Source of the DNA: CAYUJH01 sp964394585
Lineage (GTDB): Bacteria; Bacteroidota; Bacteroidia; Cytophagales; Flammeovirgaceae
Assembly (NCBI GenBank): GCA_964394585.1
Contig: CAYMYI010000141.1
Location: forward strand, 1 to 9,465
Direction: 5' to 3'
Length of the DNA stretch: 9,465 nt
In this document: piece after piece, positions 6,527-9,465 of the stretch
How positions within the stretch are numbered: the first letter of the stretch is position 1
Layout: each line of letters starts with the position of its first letter
Notes under the pieces: generated by a model
What the model saw: only the letters and a program-made list of their open reading frames with translations
What the model was told of the DNA's origin: nothing
Database searches by the model: none
Made by a program: the position numbers and the translations under genes

Positions 6527-6545
6527 ATTATTTAGTAAACCTTTT
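6510..6545. promoter_or_regulatory. 8-bp inverted repeat over the putative promoter
   Basis: AAAAGGTT (6510-6517) and AACCTTTT (6538-6545) are exact reverse complements 20 nt apart and flank the possible -7 box of the ybjN-like/pspA unit. The position fits an operator for a stress-responsive regulator. The AT-rich context raises the chance of coincidence, and no regulator gene is adjacent. Confidence 0.3.
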
Positions 6546-6558
6546 AAATGAACAGCTA

Positions 6559-6951
6559 ATGACCCACTTTGAAAAAGTAAAGAGCTATCTGCAAGAACTT
6601 GAGTACGACATTACGCACGAAGATGAAGCAGAAGAGTTAGTATTGGTAGAACGCGAAGACGAAGGCATCAAAAACTTGATGCTCGATTGCGAAGAGCCTA
6701 TTCTGATTATTGAGCAATTTCTACTCGATATTAACAACGGAACGAAAGAGATTTTCGAGAGTCTTTTAAAGAAAAATCGCGAGATTGTACACGGTGCCTT
6801 CGCCCTTGACGATACGGGCAAAAAACTAGTGTTCCGCGATACCTTGCAACTTGAGAACCTAGACTTGAACGAACTTGAAGCCAGTCTGAATTCGTTAAGC
6901 CTACTACTAAGTGAGTTTTATAATGAACTAATTGAATTTTCTAAAAGCTAA
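6559..6951 (+). CDS. YbjN/CesT (Tir chaperone)-like small protein encoded before pspA
   Basis: 130 aa from ATG 6559. The frame is open further upstream, but that part overlaps the PKS gene and looks non-coding. The protein is strongly acidic, with no Cys after Cys44 and no signal peptide or membrane segment, so it should be a soluble cytoplasmic protein. The pattern MTHFEKVKSYLQELEYDI, then VEREDEGIKNLMLDCEEP, then VHGAFALDDTGKKLVFRDTL, and a helical tail LNELEASLNSLSLLLSEFY, fits the YbjN/type III secretion chaperone-like fold. From memory, similar Bacteroidota proteins are labelled YbjN-domain or molecular chaperone Tir. No type III secretion genes are present, so an effector-chaperone role is unlikely. 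It ends 12 bp before pspA on the same strand, which suggests a partner or regulator of PspA (inference); the YjfI-YjfJ pair of enterobacteria has a similar arrangement. Confidence 0.75.
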   Translation: MTHFEKVKSYLQELEYDITHEDEAEELVLVEREDEGIKNLMLDCEEPILIIEQFLLDINNGTKEIFESLLKKNREIVHGAFALDDTGKKLVFRDTLQLENLDLNELEASLNSLSLLLSEFYNELIEFSKS

Positions 6952-6963
6952 CTACGCAATACT

Positions 6964-7710
6964 ATGGGATTTTTTAAAAGAATATTTACGATGGGAGCTG
7001 CTGAGGCGAATGCTGCTCTCGACAAGATTGAAGACCCGGTAAAGATGACCGAACAGGGGATCCGGGATATGAAAAATGATTTAAATGAGAGCTTGAAAGG
7101 TTTAGCAGAAGTAAAAGCGCAGGCAATCCGTGCACGCAAAGACTTAGAAGCCGCTAAAAGCGAAGCTGCCGAGTATGAACAGAAGGCAATTATGCTGATT
7201 CAACGTGCGGAAACCGGGCAAATTGACCCTGCCGAAGCCGATCGCTTGGCAACCGAGGCGCTTAACCGTAAAGAACAAGCCTTGCAACGGGCTACTTCTC
7301 AGCAACAAATTGTGCAAACGCAAGAAGCTGCCGTAAGCAAAATGGAAAGCAACGTACAACGCCTGAAATCGCAAATTGGGCACTGGGAAAACGAAGCGAA
7401 AACGCTGAAAGCCCGCGCTAAGGTGAGCCAAGCAAGTACGAAACTCAATAAGCAACTAGCCAACATCGACTCGAGCAGTACAGTAAGTATGCTTGAGCGC
7501 ATGAAAGATAAGGTTGCCCAACAAGAAGCATTGGCGGAGTCGTACGGCGATATGGCAGATACTTCACGCAGCGTTGACGAGGAAATCGATAAAGTTTTAC
7601 TAGGCTCAGGAGGCACTTCTACAGGAGGCGGTTCTGCCCAGCTTGAAGCGCTCAAAGCACGCTTATCTGCAGGGAAATCCGGAGGAGGTGATAGCACTGC
7701 AGGTGCATAA
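6964..7710 (+). CDS. pspA: PspA/IM30 (Vipp1) family envelope-stress protein
   Basis: 248 aa, slightly longer than E. coli PspA (222 aa). It begins MGFFKRIFTMGAAEANAALDK, the amphipathic N-terminal helix that binds stressed inner membrane in the family. EDPVKMTEQGIRDM is the conserved block at the start of the long helical hairpin. Residues 30-190 are almost wholly charged, Ala/Gln-rich coiled coil (for example KDLEAAKSEAAEYEQKA), as in the ESCRT-III-like fold. The tail from about 213 is rich in Gly and Ser (GSGGTSTGGGS), then a short helix EALKARLSAG and another Gly-rich end; this tail is not in E. coli PspA. No pspF, pspB or pspC homologue is nearby, so regulation differs from E. coli. It is the second gene of a two-gene unit with the YbjN-like protein, and a strong terminator follows. 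No Shine-Dalgarno sequence is seen. Confidence 0.93.
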   Translation: MGFFKRIFTMGAAEANAALDKIEDPVKMTEQGIRDMKNDLNESLKGLAEVKAQAIRARKDLEAAKSEAAEYEQKAIMLIQRAETGQIDPAEADRLATEALNRKEQALQRATSQQQIVQTQEAAVSKMESNVQRLKSQIGHWENEAKTLKARAKVSQASTKLNKQLANIDSSSTVSMLERMKDKVAQQEALAESYGDMADTSRSVDEEIDKVLLGSGGTSTGGGSAQLEALKARLSAGKSGGGDSTAGA

Positions 7711-7729
7711 GTACCACATCATATAAACC

Positions 7730-7759
7730 AAAAGGGAGTCAGCAGACTTCCTTTTTTTT
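7730..7759 (+). terminator. Intrinsic terminator after pspA
   Basis: AAAAGGGAGTC (7730-7740) pairs with GACTTCCTTTT (7745-7755) around the 4-nt loop AGCA, with one G-T wobble. The T-run continues to 7759. It starts 19 bp after the pspA stop codon and separates this unit from the NYN-domain gene. Confidence 0.88.
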
Positions 7760-7795
7760 GTTTCAGTTATCGAATTACTTCTACCCATTAGATGT

Positions 7796-8560
7796 ATGAA
7801 AAACCCGAAAGACTTCCATTTTGCCGTTTTGATTGATGCTGATAATATCCCCCATCATAACATCAAAGGAATGATGGAGGAAATTACTAAGTTCGGTACG
7901 CCAACTACCAAACGAATTTATGGCGATTGGACTAAACCCAACCTCGCCGGATGGAAAAATGTATTGCTCGAACATGCCATCATTCCAATACAACAATATA
8001 GCTACACTTCGGGCAAAAACGCTACGGACTCCGCTATGATTATCGATGCGATGGACATCCTATATAGCGACAAGGTCAATGGGTTTTGCATAGTTTCGAG
8101 CGATAGCGACTTCACCCGCTTGGCAACTCGGCTTCGTGAATCGGGGATGCATGTTATCGGCATTGGCGAAAAGAAAACTCCCAATCCGTTTATTGCCGCT
8201 TGCGACCGTTTTATCTTTTTAGAGATACTAGAAAGTGAAGAACCGGACCCTTCTGCTGTAGACACGCCCCCCAAAACTCGGACTAATACACGCAAAAAAA
8301 AGCCTTCTATCTACAAAGTAGATCGGCAGCTACTCAAGGTAATTAAAGACTCTATCCATGACCTTTCCGACGATGACGGTTGGGCATTTTTAGGCGATGT
8401 CGGCAACTTAATCAATAAAAAACGGCCGGAGTTTGACCCTAGAAACTACGGTTTCCAAAAGCTTACCCCACTGATGAAAAGCCTCACCCGCCACATCGAA
8501 ATCGATGAGCGCGAAACTGCTAAAGGAAGCATCAAGCATGTTTTTGTGAAGGTGAGGTAA
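7796..8560 (+). CDS. NYN-domain putative RNase with C-terminal OST-HTH/LOTUS domain
   Basis: 254 aa. The N-terminal NYN (PIN-like, DUF88/LabA) domain covers about 7-138. Conserved acidic residues that would bind metal are Asp14 and Asp16 (VLIDADN), Asp78 (SGKNATDSAMIID), and Asp103 and Asp105 (IVSSDSDFTRLA). A basic linker follows (about 150-163, TRTNTRKKKPS). The C-terminal OST-HTH/LOTUS domain covers about 164-254, with the typical FDPRNYGFQKLTPLMKSL block. In known families the NYN fold is a metal-dependent nuclease and LOTUS binds RNA (in some cases G-rich or G-quadruplex RNA), so a cytoplasmic RNA-cleaving or RNA-binding role is likely. The RNA target is unknown. The start is ATG 7796; an ATG at 7792 is out of frame. 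It stands alone after the pspA terminator and is convergent with the next gene, 8 bp away. Confidence 0.9.
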   Translation: MKNPKDFHFAVLIDADNIPHHNIKGMMEEITKFGTPTTKRIYGDWTKPNLAGWKNVLLEHAIIPIQQYSYTSGKNATDSAMIIDAMDILYSDKVNGFCIVSSDSDFTRLATRLRESGMHVIGIGEKKTPNPFIAACDRFIFLEILESEEPDPSAVDTPPKTRTNTRKKKPSIYKVDRQLLKVIKDSIHDLSDDDGWAFLGDVGNLINKKRPEFDPRNYGFQKLTPLMKSLTRHIEIDERETAKGSIKHVFVKVR

Positions 8561-8568
8561 AGTTTTTC

Positions 8569-9030
8569 TTACAAAAAAATCGCTTGCATACAGTTCCAAA
8601 GTGCTTTTTTCTTGGTTTTATCCGATTCTATTAGTGAGAGGGCATCGGCAAGTAGTACGGTTGTCTTGTTGTTTTTTTCGGGCTGGTAAAGGGAAAATCC
8701 CTTTAAAAAATCTAGTACACCGAAGCCTATAATTTTTCGGGGTTCGAGTTGTTTTTCGATGACCTCACGGGTACATCCGGGGTTTTCGCTTAGGTTTACA
8801 ATGGCGTACTCGTGTTGCGATAGCTTTACAGCCTCCATCACCTTATTGAGGAAAGCAAAACTAGGCGTACGCATAAAATCGGTTGTCTGCTCGTCTACAA
8901 TTAGGGTGATATATTGTTTATTTTCTCCATATGTGCGCAACGCAGGTTCTGCAGCATGCTCGGTTTTATCGCGCATTGGGTAAATTTCTTCTGTAATGAA
9001 AAGCTGCAAAAAGCTATAGTCTTGGTCCAT
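8569..9030 (-). CDS. Uncharacterised protein, possible DNA polymerase III psi (HolD)-like
   Basis: 153 aa from ATG 9030. A longer frame from TTG 9051 is rejected because it would begin against the T-run of the upstream terminator. No domain is recognised with certainty. The protein is soluble, with no signal peptide or membrane segment. Visible blocks are a hydrophobic strand ITLIVDE (41-47), then FLNKVMEAVKLSQHEYAIVN (60-79), a strand KIIGFGV (99-105), and a C-terminal LLADALSLIESDKTKKKALW (126-145) followed by NCMQAIF. The order resembles E. coli HolD, where VLRALTVSPDQVLQL is followed by a strand, then a LTDLRANPTARAALWQQI block. That likeness, and the lack of an annotated psi in most Bacteroidota, suggest a remote psi homologue (hypothesis only). 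It lies downstream of the IscA-type gene, beyond its terminator, and is convergent with the NYN gene. Confidence 0.65.
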   Translation of the reverse strand: MDQDYSFLQLFITEEIYPMRDKTEHAAEPALRTYGENKQYITLIVDEQTTDFMRTPSFAFLNKVMEAVKLSQHEYAIVNLSENPGCTREVIEKQLEPRKIIGFGVLDFLKGFSLYQPEKNNKTTVLLADALSLIESDKTKKKALWNCMQAIFL

Positions 9031-9052
9031 AGTAGTTCGGTTTAAAGGCAAT

Positions 9053-9085
9053 AAAAAAACTCCGCATTAAAAATAACACGGAGCT
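9053..9085 (-). terminator. Intrinsic terminator after the IscA-type gene
   Basis: Read on the minus strand, CTCCG (9083-9079) pairs with CGGAG (9064-9060). The stem is extended inward by two G-T wobbles and two A-T pairs around the loop ATTTTT, and seven T (9059-9053) follow directly. It starts 25 bp after the stop codon of the IscA-type gene. Confidence 0.82.
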
Positions 9086-9109
9086 TTGAGAATATCGTAG
9101 GCAGTTGCT

Positions 9110-9436
9110 TTAGATAGAAAAGCTTTCGCCACAACCGCATGTGCGGCTTGCATTCGGGTTCACAAATTGAAATCCTTTTCCATTTAAACCGTCGGAGAAG
9201 TCGAGTATAGTACCTAAGAGATACAATAGGCTTTTCTTATCTACAAAGATTTTGATGCCTTTGTCTTCAAAGACTTCATCAGAATCGTGCGGAGCGGTGT
9301 CGAATTGTAAATCGTACATTAAGCCTGAACAGCCACCACCTTTTACCGCTACACGAATGTGTTCTTCGTGGCTTCGGTTTTCTTGCTGCCGGAGCTCATA
9401 AATTCGGTTTTTAGCGCTTTCAGTTACGGTAATCAT
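9110..9436 (-). CDS. A-type iron-sulphur cluster carrier (IscA/SufA/HesB family)
   Basis: 108 aa, the usual length for A-type carriers, which hold an Fe-S cluster or iron and pass it to client proteins in the cytoplasm. The three ligand cysteines are present: Cys36 in VKGGGCSGLMYDL, and Cys100 and Cys102 in the C-terminal SRTCGCGESFSI. The start MITVTESAKNRIYELR and the block IKIFVDKKSLLYLLGTILDF are also typical. The sequence alone does not separate IscA, SufA and ErpA, and no suf or isc operon is visible in the window, so no symbol is given. The start is ATG 9436, with only 29 bp of upstream sequence in the window; that leader is AT-rich with no Shine-Dalgarno sequence. A terminator follows, so it is probably the last gene of its transcript. 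Confidence 0.95.
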   Translation of the reverse strand: MITVTESAKNRIYELRQQENRSHEEHIRVAVKGGGCSGLMYDLQFDTAPHDSDEVFEDKGIKIFVDKKSLLYLLGTILDFSDGLNGKGFQFVNPNASRTCGCGESFSI

Positions 9437-9465
9437 ATTTTGTAATTGATTTTATAATCGTTGTT

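Noticed and set aside
6403..6558. Longer N-terminus for the YbjN-like protein
   Set aside because: It would overlap the PKS coding region, and the family-like sequence begins at ATG 6559.
6559..6951. Type III secretion system chaperone role
   Set aside because: No secretion or effector genes are nearby; pairing with pspA explains the context better.
7144..7697. Minus-strand open frames inside pspA (94-132 codons)
   Set aside because: These are by-products of the Ala/Gln/Lys-rich coiled-coil codons of pspA on the other strand.
9031..9051. TTG start at 9051 for the psi-like gene
   Set aside because: It sits directly against the T-run of the upstream terminator; ATG 9030 is the more likely start.
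1..9465. Mobile element, CRISPR array, toxin-antitoxin or defence island
   Set aside because: No transposase, integrase, repeat-spacer array, terminal repeats or known defence genes were seen; gene content and spacing look like normal chromosome. The NYN gene alone has no antitoxin-like partner.

Overview
The window looks like chromosomal DNA from a member of the Bacteroidota, possibly of the Cytophagales type. The grounds are a LytS/LytTR two-component pair, start codons without Shine-Dalgarno sequences, a WCGDS thioredoxin-fold family common in that phylum, a YbjN/Tir-chaperone-like gene next to pspA, and a possible promoter of the TTTG/TAnnTTTG kind. The lineage is inferred from gene content and not shown by any marker gene. 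No tRNA, rRNA, CRISPR array, insertion sequence or phage gene was seen.

Left block (1-2418, all minus). In transcription order this holds a short-chain dehydrogenase (FabG family), a FabH/KAS III-like condensing enzyme and the first 169 codons of a sodium:solute symporter that runs off the left edge. A likely intrinsic terminator separates the fabG-type gene from the KAS III-like gene. The two enzymes look like an acyl-chain pair but are probably not the housekeeping fatty acid synthase. The KAS III homologue keeps its catalytic Cys but has Thr and Tyr where the family His and Asn should be. The FabG homologue carries an Asp at the cofactor-selecting position that usually indicates NAD(H).

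Centre (2655-5096). A LytTR response regulator and its LytS-type membrane kinase overlap by 4 bp. The kinase is divergent from a secreted single-cysteine thioredoxin-fold protein. The divergent spacer holds three same-orientation repeats that resemble LytTR-binding half-sites.

Right block (5319-8560, plus). A stand-alone type III polyketide synthase with an intact Cys-His-Asn triad comes first. Next is a two-gene envelope-stress unit, a YbjN/CesT-like small protein followed by PspA/IM30, closed by a strong terminator. Last is a NYN-domain putative RNase with a C-terminal OST-HTH/LOTUS domain.

Right edge (8569-9436, minus). An A-type iron-sulphur carrier (IscA/HesB) is followed by its terminator and then by an unannotated 153-aa protein whose layout resembles the DNA polymerase III psi subunit.

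Most of the window is ordinary core and lineage-specific sequence, and no defence system or mobile element is evident. The best leads are the variant KAS III active site, the psi-like protein and the LytTR-like repeats.
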